Part shown: positions 45,452-53,542 of the stretch, piece after piece | Layout: each line of letters begins with the position of its first letter | Position numbering within the stretch: position 1 is the first letter of the stretch | Origin: Rhodanobacter denitrificans | GTDB taxonomy: Bacteria > Pseudomonadota > Gammaproteobacteria > Xanthomonadales > Rhodanobacteraceae | Assembly: GCA_017848855.1 (NCBI GenBank) | Contig: JAFIHF010000022.1 | Coordinates: 62,001 to 126,000, forward strand | DNA length: 64,000 bases | Direction: 5' to 3' | Made by a program: the position numbers and the translations under genes | Notes under the pieces: generated by a model | Database searches by the model: none | Told to the model about the DNA's origin: nothing | What the model saw: only the letters and a program-made list of their open reading frames with translations

Positions 45452-45465
45452 TTGTCCCCGATCAA
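45452..45465 (-). promoter_or_regulatory. FNR/Anr-like box of the nar operon
   Basis: On the minus strand TTGATCGGGGACAA matches TTGAT-N4-ATCAA at 8 of 10 informative positions. Its centre is about 42 bp upstream of the start point expected from a downstream TAGGGT box (minus strand, 45423-45428). That is the class II FNR geometry. It lies between modC and narK, so narK-narI could be switched on by oxygen limitation independently of the mod/moa genes. Confidence 0.55.
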
Positions 45466-45553
45466 GTGCGGAGCATCTTCCCCCGCGCCGCGTTCCGAAA
45501 CGACCTCGCCCACCATTGCCGACGCCACGTAAAATCGAAGTGACGGCGAAGTC

Positions 45554-46534
45554 TCAGGCCGGCCAGCAGCGGATCGCCGCCGGCGGCAGGCTTAAACGCA
45601 CGGTCGCCGCCGCATCGCTGGATGGCAGCCCGGCCCACAGCCGCGCCTGCCCGCAGCGCAGGCCCAGATAGCGGCCGTGCGCACTCGACTGCCGCAGTTC
45701 CACGCTGGCCTCGATGGCGTCGGCTGGCGCGGCGCCCGCGTCGTGCAACACCACCGCTTCGGGCGCGATATGCCAGTCCACGCGCGCGCCGTCGGGCAGC
45801 GGCGTGCGCACCGGCAGCGACACGCCCGCCTCCAGCCATAGCAGATGCTGCGCATCCGCCGCTCCCTCCAGCTTTCCGCGGAACACGTTGCGCAGACCCA
45901 GCAACCGCGCCACCGCGGCGCTGGCCGGTTGCGCATGCACCTCGGCCGGCGTGCCCGCCTGCACGATGCGGCGCTGGTGCAGCAGCACCAGCCGATCCGC
46001 CACCGCGGCCAGCGCGGGGTCGTGGCTCACCGCCAGCGCGGGGATGCCGGCCGCGTGCACTTCGGCGATCAGTTCGGCCAGCACGTCGTCGCGGGTGACG
46101 GGATCGAGCGCCGAGGTGGGTTCGTCCAGCAGCAGCAGCTGCGGCTTGCGCGCCAGCGCGCGGGCCAGCGCCACGCGCTGCTGCTGGCCGCCGGAGAGCT
46201 GTGCGGGCAGGCGCTCGGCCAGTTCGGCCAGCCCCACGCGTTCCAGCCATTGCAGCGCCTCGTCGCGGCGGCGCGGGCCGGCCAGCGCAAAGGCCACGTT
46301 CTGCCACGCGTTCAAGTGCGGGAACAGCGCATGCCCCTGCGGCAGGTAGCCCACCGCGCGATGCTGCGGCGGCAGGCCGTCGAACGGTTCGCCCTGCGCG
46401 GGGATCAGGCCGGCGATGGCGCGCAAGAGCAGCGACTTGCCCTCGCCGCTCGCGCCCAAGAGCACGGTGAAGCCTTCCACGTCGAAACCCGCGGCGAGCG
46501 CGATGGGCCGTGCGATGCGGTAGTCCACGCGCAT
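45554..46534 (-). CDS. modC: molybdate/tungstate ABC transporter ATPase
   Basis: A 326-residue ATPase. Walker A is [11 protein letters not shown] (a Glu where most have Gly), followed by the Q-loop [12 protein letters not shown], signature [15 protein letters not shown], Walker [14 protein letters not shown] and H-loop VSHDP. Residues about 230-326 form a C-terminal regulatory (TOBE/MOP-like) region. It overlaps modB by one base. It energises import of the oxyanion needed for the molybdenum cofactor of NarG. Confidence 0.9.
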   Translation of the reverse strand: MRVDYRIARPIALAAGFDVEGFTVLLGASGEGKSLLLRAIAGLIPAQGEPFDGLPPQHRAVGYLPQGHALFPHLNAWQNVAFALAGPRRRDEALQWLERVGLAELAERLPAQLSGGQQQRVALARALARKPQLLLLDEPTSALDPVTRDDVLAELIAEVHAAGIPALAVSHDPALAAVADRLVLLHQRRIVQAGTPAEVHAQPASAAVARLLGLRNVFRGKLEGAADAQHLLWLEAGVSLPVRTPLPDGARVDWHIAPEAVVLHDAGAAPADAIEASVELRQSSAHGRYLGLRCGQARLWAGLPSSDAAATVRLSLPPAAIRCWPA

Positions 46535-47292
46535 CAGGCCAGCCTCCGGCGCACCGCCAGCCCCAGCGCGAGCGGCAGCGGCAAGGCGACCAGGAAGAAC
46601 ACCCACAGCAGCGGATACACGGCGGCGAGGCCGATGTCCTGCAGGTTCGTCCACAGCTTCACCGGGATGCCCTGCGGGTAATAGGCCACGATCAGCACCA
46701 CGCCGAACTCGCCCAGCGCGCGCACCCAGGCCAGCGCCACCGCGGCGGCGAGGCCCAGCTTCGCCAGCGGCAGGCTGACCCGGAAGAAGCAGCGCGCGGG
46801 CGAGTGGCCCAGCGTCAGCGCGATCTGCTCCAGCTCGCGCGGCACGCCCTCGAACGCGGCGCGCGCGGCCAGCACGTAGTACGGCAGCGCGGCGTAGAAC
46901 TGCGCCATCACGAAGGCCGGCGCGGAGTTGGTGAGCGCCAGCCCCGCGCGCTCCAGCAGGCTGCCGGCCGGGCCGTAGGGGCCGTACATGGTGGCGAGCA
47001 GCAGGCCCATCGCCAGCGGCGGCGTGAGCAGGGCCAGCAGCAGCAGCGCGTCGATCAGCCATTGCCCGCGCACGCGATGGCGCGCCAGCCACCACGCCAG
47101 CGGCGTGCCCAGCGCCACGATCAGGCCCAGCGCGACGAGGCTCAGGCCCAGCGACACCGCCACCGCACCGCCGTCGCCGTGGGCGAAGCCGAAGTGCCGC
47201 CAGTCGGTGGCCAGCACCAGCCCCGCAAACGGCGCGGCCAGCAGCAGCAGGGCGAACGCGGCGAGGCCGGCGACGAGGCGCGGACGACTCAC
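46534..47292 (-). CDS. modB: molybdate/tungstate ABC transporter permease
   Basis: A 252-residue inner-membrane permease with about six helices and the binding-protein-dependent transport loop ([20 protein letters not shown], about residues 153-172), which contacts ModC. The GTG start at 47292 overlaps the upstream stop codon (GTGA) and opens [20 protein letters not shown]. Its position between the binding protein and ATPase supports the assignment. Confidence 0.9.
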   Translation of the reverse strand: MSRPRLVAGLAAFALLLLAAPFAGLVLATDWRHFGFAHGDGGAVAVSLGLSLVALGLIVALGTPLAWWLARHRVRGQWLIDALLLLALLTPPLAMGLLLATMYGPYGPAGSLLERAGLALTNSAPAFVMAQFYAALPYYVLAARAAFEGVPRELEQIALTLGHSPARCFFRVSLPLAKLGLAAAVALAWVRALGEFGVVLIVAYYPQGIPVKLWTNLQDIGLAAVYPLLWVFFLVALPLPLALGLAVRRRLA

Positions 47293-48290
47293 AGCGCCTC
47301 GCCGTGCGGCGGGTCGTAGCCGCGTTCGCGCAGCGCCTGCTGGCCCGCCGCGCCCTGCAGCAACTCCACGAACGCGCGCCCCAGCGCCGGCTTTGCCGCG
47401 TTCGCCGGTACCGCGGCGTAGAACACCAGCGGCTGCGCCTCCACTTTCTTGCCGCCGGGCAGGACGAAGCCGGCTTTCGCGTACCAGTCCGCCTGCATCG
47501 CCGGCTGCGCGAGGTCGATCTCGGCGGGCAGGGCTATGGTGGGCAAGTGATGCGAGAACGCCGCGCTGGCGTAGCCGAGGGTGGCGTCGATCTGGCCCGC
47601 CTCCAGCCGCGACATCAGCGAGGTTTCGGCAAATATCTGCTTGGGGTTTTGCGGCTCGCCCGCGATCTCCTCCAGCAGCTTCGGCTGGCGGTAGTAGCGC
47701 GCCGCGAGTTGCAGGGTGAGCAGCGCGTTCGCGCCCTGCGGATCGACGGCGGGATCGGTGCGGCCCAGGCGCAGGCCCGGTTCGCGCAGCACGTCGTACC
47801 ACGCCTTCCTGCCCGCGGCAGCGGCCTTGAAGTCGGCGGCGAAACGGCTCTTCGGGCTGTAGACCACCACCATGCGCGTGCTGGCCACCGGCACGGCCTG
47901 CGTTATGAGGCCCGCCTTTTTCAGCACCTGCATCGGCCCCGGCGTGATGGCGACGAAGGCGTCGGCGACGAGCTGCTTGCCGGCGATCAGCCGCGCCAGC
48001 GCATACGAGCCCTGGCCGATGCCTTGGTACTGCGCGCCATGTGCCTTGGCGAAGGCGGGGCCGAGGTCACGATCCATCACCACGCCCATCGAACCGGCGT
48101 AGGCCACGCGCACGACGGGCGTGTCGGCGGCCTGGGCGACAAAGGCACACAACAGCAGGGCAAGCGCGACCAGCAAGCGGCAAGGCTTCAAGCCGCTGCA
48201 GGAGCGCACCCTGTGCGCGACGAGGCCCTTCGCGAAGGGCGACCATCGCGCACAGGGTGCGCTCCTACCGGTAAACCGCGGCATGCTCAT
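47289..48290 (-). CDS. modA: molybdate/tungstate-binding protein (WtpA/ModA-like) with palindrome in its leader
   Basis: A 333-residue periplasmic solute-binding protein. The mature part starts near [12 protein letters not shown] and has [20 protein letters not shown] and [20 protein letters not shown], the latter closer to tungstate-binding WtpA than to E. coli ModA. The hydrophobic export core is [20 protein letters not shown], at about residues 40-59, far from the start. The first 33 residues include a 67-bp palindromic repeat read in frame. ATG 48290 overlaps the upstream stop (ATGA), which supports it; a TTG at 48191 would give a conventional signal peptide directly. Confidence 0.85.
   Translation of the reverse strand: MSMPRFTGRSAPCARWSPFAKGLVAHRVRSCSGLKPCRLLVALALLLCAFVAQAADTPVVRVAYAGSMGVVMDRDLGPAFAKAHGAQYQGIGQGSYALARLIAGKQLVADAFVAITPGPMQVLKKAGLITQAVPVASTRMVVVYSPKSRFAADFKAAAAGRKAWYDVLREPGLRLGRTDPAVDPQGANALLTLQLAARYYRQPKLLEEIAGEPQNPKQIFAETSLMSRLEAGQIDATLGYASAAFSHHLPTIALPAEIDLAQPAMQADWYAKAGFVLPGGKKVEAQPLVFYAAVPANAAKPALGRAFVELLQGAAGQQALRERGYDPPHGEAL
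48200..48266. repeat. 67-bp palindromic repeat inside modA
   Basis: Perfect 21-bp outer arms (plus strand AGGAGCGCACCCTGTGCGCG + A, and its reverse complement at 48246-48266) enclose an inner palindrome GCCCTTCGCGAAGGGC. It resembles the GTAGGAGCGCACCTTGTGCG type of REP sequences found in Pseudomonas and Xanthomonadales. It lies within the translated N-terminal part of modA, between the coupled start codon and the signal-peptide core. Confidence 0.85.
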
Positions 48291-48613
48291 GCCCTGCCCT
48301 TCTTGATGCGGCGCGCGCTGTCGCGCACGTCCACGTCGAAGGTCAGGTCGAGGCCCGCCAGCGCGAACTCCAGCCCGTCGCGGCTGGGCAGGCGCGCGGC
48401 CAGCGCGCGCACGTCTTCGCCGGCCAGCGCCACGCGCCAGCCGTCGTCCGCCCGCTGCCAGCCATGCGCGGCGGCAAGCACCACCTGCTGGCGCTCGAGG
48501 CGGCCATCGGGCCAGCGCGTGGCGTTCTCCACCACCTCGCCGGCCAGCAGCCGCGCCAGCTCGGCCTCGTCGATGCGCAGGCGCAGCGACTGTTGCTGTT
48601 GTTGCACTCTCAT
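48287..48613 (-). CDS. unknown 108-residue protein in the moa-mod operon
   Basis: A 108-residue acidic-basic soluble protein, MRVQQQQQSLRLRIDEAELA at the start, then RWPDGRLERQQVVLAAAHGW and LEFALAGLDLTFDVDVRDSA. No signal peptide, helices or metal motif. I do not recognise the family. Both ends overlap neighbours by ATGA junctions (mobA upstream, modA downstream), so it is a true, translationally coupled gene and probably serves molybdenum metabolism. Confidence 0.7.
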   Translation of the reverse strand: MRVQQQQQSLRLRIDEAELARLLAGEVVENATRWPDGRLERQQVVLAAAHGWQRADDGWRVALAGEDVRALAARLPSRDGLEFALAGLDLTFDVDVRDSARRIKKGRA

Positions 48614-49182
48614 CGGGCCACCTCGTTCCAGCGTTCGGGCGTATTGCAGTCCACCAGTTGCGCCGCCTCCTCGTGCGACAAGGCGAGTTCCTCGCCATCC
48701 AGCGCCGCCTGCAGGGCACGCAGCGAACGCGCGCGCGGCTCGGCGGCCTGCGCCAGCGCCTGCAGCGATGCGCGGCTGGCGGCATCCAGGCGCAGGCGCC
48801 ACGGCAGCACGTGGCCGGCGAAACACAGGCTGCGCGCCTCCGGGCTCTCCTCGCACAGGCGCCGCAGCAGCGCGCCGGAAAGCCGCGGCATGTCCACCGG
48901 GATCACCAGCAGCTCGGCCTCGCCCGCCACGCCCGCCGCCACGCTGGCGAGGCCACTCACCGGGCCGAGCTGCGGCGTCAGGTCGGCCACGCCGTGGTAG
49001 TCGGGGCGCGGGCCGCTCACGCGCAGCTCGTCCACGCCGGCCGCGCGCAACGTGTCGAGCTGATGTTCGATCAGCGGCCGGCCATGCCAGTCCAGCAGCG
49101 CCTTGTCGCGGCCCATGCGGCTGGACTGGCCGCCGGCCAGCAGCACGCCGATGCAGGGGCGCTGCTCAGTGACCGTGGCCAT
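48610..49182 (-). CDS. mobA: molybdenum cofactor guanylyltransferase
   Basis: A 190-residue cytoplasmic nucleotidyltransferase that joins GMP to molybdopterin to form the MGD cofactor used by NarG. The nucleotide-binding opening GVLLAGGQSSRMGRDKALL (residues 12-30) is the family signature, with GPVSGLASVAAG and the metal-binding VIPVDMPRLS. Its start overlaps moaE by 17 bp and its stop overlaps the next gene by ATGA. Confidence 0.92.
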   Translation of the reverse strand: MATVTEQRPCIGVLLAGGQSSRMGRDKALLDWHGRPLIEHQLDTLRAAGVDELRVSGPRPDYHGVADLTPQLGPVSGLASVAAGVAGEAELLVIPVDMPRLSGALLRRLCEESPEARSLCFAGHVLPWRLRLDAASRASLQALAQAAEPRARSLRALQAALDGEELALSHEEAAQLVDCNTPERWNEVAR

Positions 49183-49654
49183 GGGCGGCGTGGGTGTGGG
49201 CGCGGTCTTCCTCGCACAGCGAGCAGCCTTCGCTCCAGGCGCTGTCGCCGTCCACGTAGTGCTCCTGCTTCCAGATCGGCGCCTCGTGCTTCACCGCCTC
49301 GATGGCGAGCCGGCAAGCGCGGAACGCCTCGTCGCGATGCGGCGTGCCGGCGGCCACCACCACGGCGATGTCGCCGATCGCGAGCCGGCCCTTGGCGTGC
49401 GCGATCCACAGCTTCAGCGGCGCGCCCACTTCCATCAGTGCGCGCTCGCCGATGGCGCGGAATCGGTTGAGCGCCAGCGGCACGAACAGGTCGTAGCTGA
49501 TGCCGGTGACGCTGCGCCCCACGTTGTGGTCGCGCACGCGGCCGATGAAGCTGGCGATACCACCGAAGCGCGGGTCGGCCACGAACTCCAGCGCCGCGGC
49601 CACATCCAGCGCGCCCTCGCCGCGTTCCACCACCGCCACGTGCAAACCGTCCAT
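49166..49654 (-). CDS. moaE: molybdopterin synthase catalytic subunit
   Basis: A 162-residue protein that with MoaD transfers sulfur to cPMP. Family motifs include IASFIGRVRDHNVGRSVTGI, the conserved PHRDEAFRACRLAIEAVKHE and PIWKQEHYVDGDSAW near the active site (Lys residues in VKHEAPIWKQE). The C-terminus is His-rich (HTHAAHGHGH), which is unusual and might bind metal. The start ATG 49654 has GGAGG 5 nt upstream; a GTG at 49666 is in frame but would include that signal. Confidence 0.93.
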   Translation of the reverse strand: MDGLHVAVVERGEGALDVAAALEFVADPRFGGIASFIGRVRDHNVGRSVTGISYDLFVPLALNRFRAIGERALMEVGAPLKLWIAHAKGRLAIGDIAVVVAAGTPHRDEAFRACRLAIEAVKHEAPIWKQEHYVDGDSAWSEGCSLCEEDRAHTHAAHGHGH

Positions 49655-49655
49655 C

Positions 49656-49916
49656 TCAGCCTCCACTCACCGGCGGCAGCACGGCCAGCGCCACGCCCTC
49701 GGGCACGGGCCGATGGTTGTGCAGGATTTCCTCGTCGGTGGCGAACGCGCAGCGGCGCACGAGTCCCGCGGAGACCAGCGGCGCATGCGCGGCCAGATGC
49801 GTGACCAGCAATTCGCGCAGCTCGGCGATGGTGCTGCCCGCGGGCACCTCCAGCTCCACCGCGCCGCTGGCGTCGGCCTCGCGCAATGCGCCGAACAGGG
49901 CAATCCGCGTCTTCAT
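49656..49916 (-). CDS. moaD: molybdopterin synthase sulfur carrier subunit
   Basis: An 86-residue ubiquitin-fold protein ending in VSGG; the Gly-Gly tail is adenylated and turned into the thiocarboxylate that donates sulfur with MoaE. It starts MKTRIALFGALREA and has a typical VPAGSTIAELRELL segment. It overlaps moeA (ATGA) and is one base from moaE. Confidence 0.92.
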   Translation of the reverse strand: MKTRIALFGALREADASGAVELEVPAGSTIAELRELLVTHLAAHAPLVSAGLVRRCAFATDEEILHNHRPVPEGVALAVLPPVSGG

Positions 49917-51166
49917 GCTGCGCTCCCGCCGAAATCCGGACTGTGCAGATGATCGAGGCCGTAGACCTCGACCGGTTCGCCCGCCGTGAGCGCATTCGCC
50001 TCCACGGGAATCACCGCCCACGCATTGGCCTGCGCCAACGAGCGGATGCGGTAGGACTCCTGACCTTCCAGCACCTGCGCGGCGAGACGGCCCTGCGCAT
50101 CCATCGCCACGCGCGCCTTGAGGTGGAAGCGCAGGCGCGGCTTCTTCGCGTAGTCGGCGGCCAGCGGCACGCGCCACGGCACCTCGCGCGGCAGGCCCAG
50201 CAGCGCGCGCAGCGCGGGCTCGACGAAGAAGCGCAACCCTACCGCCACCGCGATGGGGTTGCCCGGCAGGCCGAAGAACAGCGTGCCGTCGGGCAGGCGC
50301 GCGAACAGCAGCGGCTTGCCGGGGCGGATCGCCAGCTTGTGGAAGATCGCCGTGGCGCCGAGCCGCGCCAGCGCCTCGGGCACGAAGTCGTAGCGGCCCA
50401 TCGACACCGCGCCGGTGGAGATCACGAGACGCGCGCCGGCGGCGCGGGCGCGGGCGAACGCGGCGAGGAAGGCGTCCACCTCGTCGCCCACGGTTTCGCG
50501 ATGCACCAGCTCGGCGCCCGCGCGCGGCAAGGCGACGGCGAGATACGGCCCGTTGGAATTGCGGATCTGCCCCGGCGTGAGCGCGGCGCCGGCCTCGTCC
50601 ACCAGCTCGCGGCCGGTGCACAGCACCGCCACGTGCGGCCGCGCGGCCACACGCACGCGCGCCACGCCCAGCGCGGCGAGCAGCATCAGGTGATTGGGCG
50701 CGAGCAGCGTGCCGGCGGCAAGCACGGCCGCGCCCTGCGCCACGTCGGAGCCGGCGCGGCGCAGGTTGTCGCCCGCCGCCACCGCGGCCTTGAGGCGTAC
50801 CCGCGGCGGCGCGTCCAGGCGATCGGTCTGCTCGACGGGAATCACGCGGTCGAGGCCATCGGGCAGGCGCGCGCCGGTCATGATTTCCCAGGCGCCGTGC
50901 CGCGCGCGGCGGGCGCCGTCGCCCGCGGCCTGCTCGCCTTCGATGATCCACTCGCTGCCGGCCGGCAAGGGCTCGGCGCCGCCGGCGAGCGCGTAGCCGT
51001 CCATCGCCGAGTTGTCGAACGGCGGCAGCGCCTCGGGCGCGATCACCGCTGCGGCGAGCACGCGGCCCATCGCCTCATCCAGCGCGCAATCCTCGGCGGG
51101 CAGCGCCGCGCATTCGGCGAGGATCAGCCGCAGCGCGGCTTCGGGGTCGAGCAGCTCGTGGCTCAT
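49913..51166 (-). CDS. moeA: molybdopterin molybdenumtransferase
   Basis: A 417-residue cytoplasmic enzyme that inserts molybdate into adenylated molybdopterin. Visible motifs are PPFDNSAMDGYALAG (about residues 50-64), the MoCF-fold ISTGAVSMGRYDFV region (about 251-264; family form TGGVSVG), KLAIRPGKPLLFARL and FFGLPGNPIAVAV. Length is that of E. coli MoeA (411). It overlaps moaCB and moaD by ATGA on both sides. Confidence 0.95.
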   Translation of the reverse strand: MSHELLDPEAALRLILAECAALPAEDCALDEAMGRVLAAAVIAPEALPPFDNSAMDGYALAGGAEPLPAGSEWIIEGEQAAGDGARRARHGAWEIMTGARLPDGLDRVIPVEQTDRLDAPPRVRLKAAVAAGDNLRRAGSDVAQGAAVLAAGTLLAPNHLMLLAALGVARVRVAARPHVAVLCTGRELVDEAGAALTPGQIRNSNGPYLAVALPRAGAELVHRETVGDEVDAFLAAFARARAAGARLVISTGAVSMGRYDFVPEALARLGATAIFHKLAIRPGKPLLFARLPDGTLFFGLPGNPIAVAVGLRFFVEPALRALLGLPREVPWRVPLAADYAKKPRLRFHLKARVAMDAQGRLAAQVLEGQESYRIRSLAQANAWAVIPVEANALTAGEPVEVYGLDHLHSPDFGGSAA

Positions 51167-52161
51167 GCGTGGCCCTCGCCGGCGGCCATCGCCAGCGCAT
51201 GCGCGAGGATGGGCGCGAGGATCTCCATGCCCTGCGCCACCGCCTTCGCGCTGCCGGGCAGCGCGATCGCGAGCATGCCGCCCACCAGCACCGCCTCGGC
51301 GCGGCTCAGCCACGCGAGCACGGTGTGCTGGCTGCTCTCGGCGCGGAACAGCTCGCCGATGCCGGGCACGCGACGGTCGGCAGCCAGCGCCAGCGCCTCG
51401 GGCGTGACGTCGCGCGGCGACAGGCCGGTGCCGCCGGTGCACAGCGCGAGGCGAATTCCCGCCGCAGCGAGTTCGCGCAGGCGCGCGGCCAGCGGCGCGG
51501 CCTCGTCGGCGCGCAGTTCGGCGGGGCCGAGCTCGGCGCCCAGCGCGCGCAGGCGTTCCACCAGCAGCGGGCCGGAAAGATCCTCGTAATCGCCACGGCT
51601 GGCGCGGTCGCTGAGCGTGACCACGGCGGCGGGCACGCCGTCGAGCCTGGGCAAGGCGCGCGGGCGATAGTGCGCGCGTTCCTCGTCGGTCATGCCGTCG
51701 GGATGGAACCACAATCCCTTCTTGCCGCCCTCCTTGAACAGCAACCGCACGTTGCCGATGGCGAGCGCAGGCTCCACCGGCTTGGTGAGGTCGTAGAGCG
51801 TGAGCAGGGCCGCGCTGGCGCCGGCCAGCGCTTCCATCTCCACCCCGGTGCGGGCGATGGCGGCGGCCTCGCAGTAGACGCGGATCGCGCGCCGCTCCGG
51901 CACCGGCACGCAGCGCAGCTCGGCGTATTCCAGCGCCAGCGGATGGCACAGCGGCATCAGTTGCGCGGCGTTTTTCGCGCCCTGCAGGCCGGCCACCTCG
52001 GCCATGCCCATGGCGTCACCCTTGGGCAGGCGGCGCTCCACGATGGCCTCGAACGCGCTGCCGGCAGCGAGCTCGCCCACCGCCACGGCGCGGCGCGCGG
52101 TGATGCGTTTGTGGCGCACGTCGGCCATGTGGAAAGACGCGCTGTTGCCGCGCTCGTGCAT
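51163..52161 (-). CDS. moaCB: MoaC-MoaB fusion: cPMP synthase / molybdopterin adenylyltransferase
   Basis: A 332-residue fusion. Residues about 1-155 are MoaC (cyclic pyranopterin monophosphate synthase): HMADVRHKRITARRAVA, KNAAQLMPLCHPLALEYAEL, TGVEMEALAGASAALLTLYD. Residues about 175-332 are MoaB/Mog-like: VVTLSDRASRGDYEDLSGPL, LCTGGTGLSPRDVTPEA, LPGSAKAV. The frame is continuous across the joint. Bifunctional MoaCB proteins are known in other bacteria. It starts 3 bp after the moaA stop. Confidence 0.93.
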   Translation of the reverse strand: MHERGNSASFHMADVRHKRITARRAVAVGELAAGSAFEAIVERRLPKGDAMGMAEVAGLQGAKNAAQLMPLCHPLALEYAELRCVPVPERRAIRVYCEAAAIARTGVEMEALAGASAALLTLYDLTKPVEPALAIGNVRLLFKEGGKKGLWFHPDGMTDEERAHYRPRALPRLDGVPAAVVTLSDRASRGDYEDLSGPLLVERLRALGAELGPAELRADEAAPLAARLRELAAAGIRLALCTGGTGLSPRDVTPEALALAADRRVPGIGELFRAESSQHTVLAWLSRAEAVLVGGMLAIALPGSAKAVAQGMEILAPILAHALAMAAGEGHA

Positions 52162-52164
52162 GGA

Positions 52165-53145
52165 TCAACCTCCGGTGGATGCGAGATGGGGCGTGATGCC
52201 GGTGCGCCCCTGGTGCAGGAAATGGCCCTGCTCCTTGCGGCCGATCTGGCCGCCGATGGCGTGTACCAGCTCTTCGAGCTGGTCGTCGCGCGCAAGGAAC
52301 CGGCGCAGCGGGATGCCGAACTCGCCGAACAGGCACAGCCGCAGGTCGCCGGTGGCGGTGACGCGCAGGCGGTTGCAGCCGGCGCAGAAGTCCTTGGAAT
52401 ACGGCGCGATGATACCGATGCGGCCGGCGTAGTCGGGGTGGGCGTATTCGCGCGCCGGGCCGGCATCGGGCGCGCGCGGCAACGCCTGCCAGCCCTGTTC
52501 GCGGATCGCATCCTCCAGCGTCTCGGCGCGCACGTGGTGGTCGCGGAAGAACGCGAGGTTGTCGCCGGTCTGCATCAGCTCGATGAAACGCACGCCCACC
52601 GCATGCTCGCGCAGGTAATCCAGCCAGCGCGGCAGTTCGCGGTCGTTGACGCCGCGCAGCAGCACGGCGTTGAGCTTGGTGGGCAGGCCAGCGCCCAGCG
52701 CCATCTCCACACCGTGCAGGATGTCGTCGAGGCGGTCGTGGCCGGTGATGCGCGCGAACGCCGCACGGTCGAGGCTGTCCACGCTGACGTTGATCGCGTT
52801 CAACCCCGCGTCCATCCACTCGTGCAGGCGCCTGGACAGCAGCGTGCCGTTGGTGGTCATGGCGAGTTTCTGCACGCTGGGCACGGCGGATGCGGCGCGC
52901 AGCACGTCGGCGAGGTCGCGGCGCACGCTGGGCTCGCCGCCGGTGATGCGCAGCTTGTGCATGCCCAGCTCGGCGAAGCCGCGCAGCAGGCGCGTGATTT
53001 CATCGAGCGACAGCGGGCCGGCCGTGCCCGCCTCGGCCTCGTAGCCGTGCGGCAGGCAGTAGCTGCAACGGAAGTTGCAGGCGGGAATGATCGACAGCCG
53101 CAGGTACGGAAAGCGGCGACCGTAGCGATCGGCCAGCGGGGTCAT
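52165..53145 (-). CDS. moaA: GTP 3',8-cyclase
   Basis: A 326-residue radical-SAM enzyme, the first step of molybdenum cofactor synthesis. The N-terminal cluster is CNFRCSYC (residues 23-30), followed by ITGGEPSVRRDL. The second cluster is CAGCNRLRVTATGDLRLC (CxxC-x13-C). The protein ends in Gly-Gly, a feature important for catalysis. It is the first gene of a ten-gene minus-strand group running moaA to modC. A structured, likely regulatory leader precedes it. Confidence 0.95.
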   Translation of the reverse strand: MTPLADRYGRRFPYLRLSIIPACNFRCSYCLPHGYEAEAGTAGPLSLDEITRLLRGFAELGMHKLRITGGEPSVRRDLADVLRAASAVPSVQKLAMTTNGTLLSRRLHEWMDAGLNAINVSVDSLDRAAFARITGHDRLDDILHGVEMALGAGLPTKLNAVLLRGVNDRELPRWLDYLREHAVGVRFIELMQTGDNLAFFRDHHVRAETLEDAIREQGWQALPRAPDAGPAREYAHPDYAGRIGIIAPYSKDFCAGCNRLRVTATGDLRLCLFGEFGIPLRRFLARDDQLEELVHAIGGQIGRKEQGHFLHQGRTGITPHLASTGG

Positions 53146-53149
53146 GCGT

Positions 53150-53290
53150 TTTCGCTCCTTTCCAATGTCGGGAGGCGAACGCGTTTCCCCGTTCGCCCGG
53201 TGATCCGGAGATCACGGACGCAGCGCCATGCTCCCGAAGGAACGAAGGCCCTGCGCCTCGGAGTTGCGGTTCCGATTGTGGCCCCGCTGC
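53150..53290 (-). promoter_or_regulatory. structured moaA leader, candidate molybdenum-cofactor riboswitch
   Basis: On the minus strand the 140 nt before moaA fold into clear hairpins: GTGATC-TCCG-GATCAC (53200-53215) and CGGGCGAACG ... CGTTCGCCTCCCG (53168-53200), plus an outer region around GAGGCGCAGGGCC and GGCGCTGCG. The GGAAAGGAG ribosome binding site follows directly (about 53153-53163). The position in front of moaA and dense pairing fit the Moco RNA motif known upstream of moaA in many gammaproteobacteria. The match was judged by eye only. Confidence 0.55.
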
Positions 53291-53542
53291 CGCGGCCTGT
53301 CGATGGCCGCTGTCGCCGCAAGAGCCAGCCCGCGTCGTCGCTCATCCTGTCGCCGCGATCCTTCGCACGACCTTTACGCAAGAAATTTCATCGTTGCCGC
53401 GCCAGGCAGCAGCGCCTATCTTCGCGGCTTGTGCGCGCCCGGGTGACTGCGACAACGGGTGCCGGGCGCGGGGCTCGTCTCTCGCCGGGTTCGAGCGGCC
53501 AGCCGCTTGCAGAACGATGCGCGAGGAGAGTGCGGGTCCGCC

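Noticed and set aside
40320-45671. A 1783-codon open frame on the plus strand over narG, narK and part of modC.
   Set aside because: Antisense to well-supported genes, spans several gene boundaries, and is rich in Arg/His/Ala as expected from GC bias.
47289-48290. Treating modA as a pseudogene because of the internal palindrome.
   Set aside because: The frame remains open, the signal core and mature domain are intact, and the start is translationally coupled to the upstream gene.
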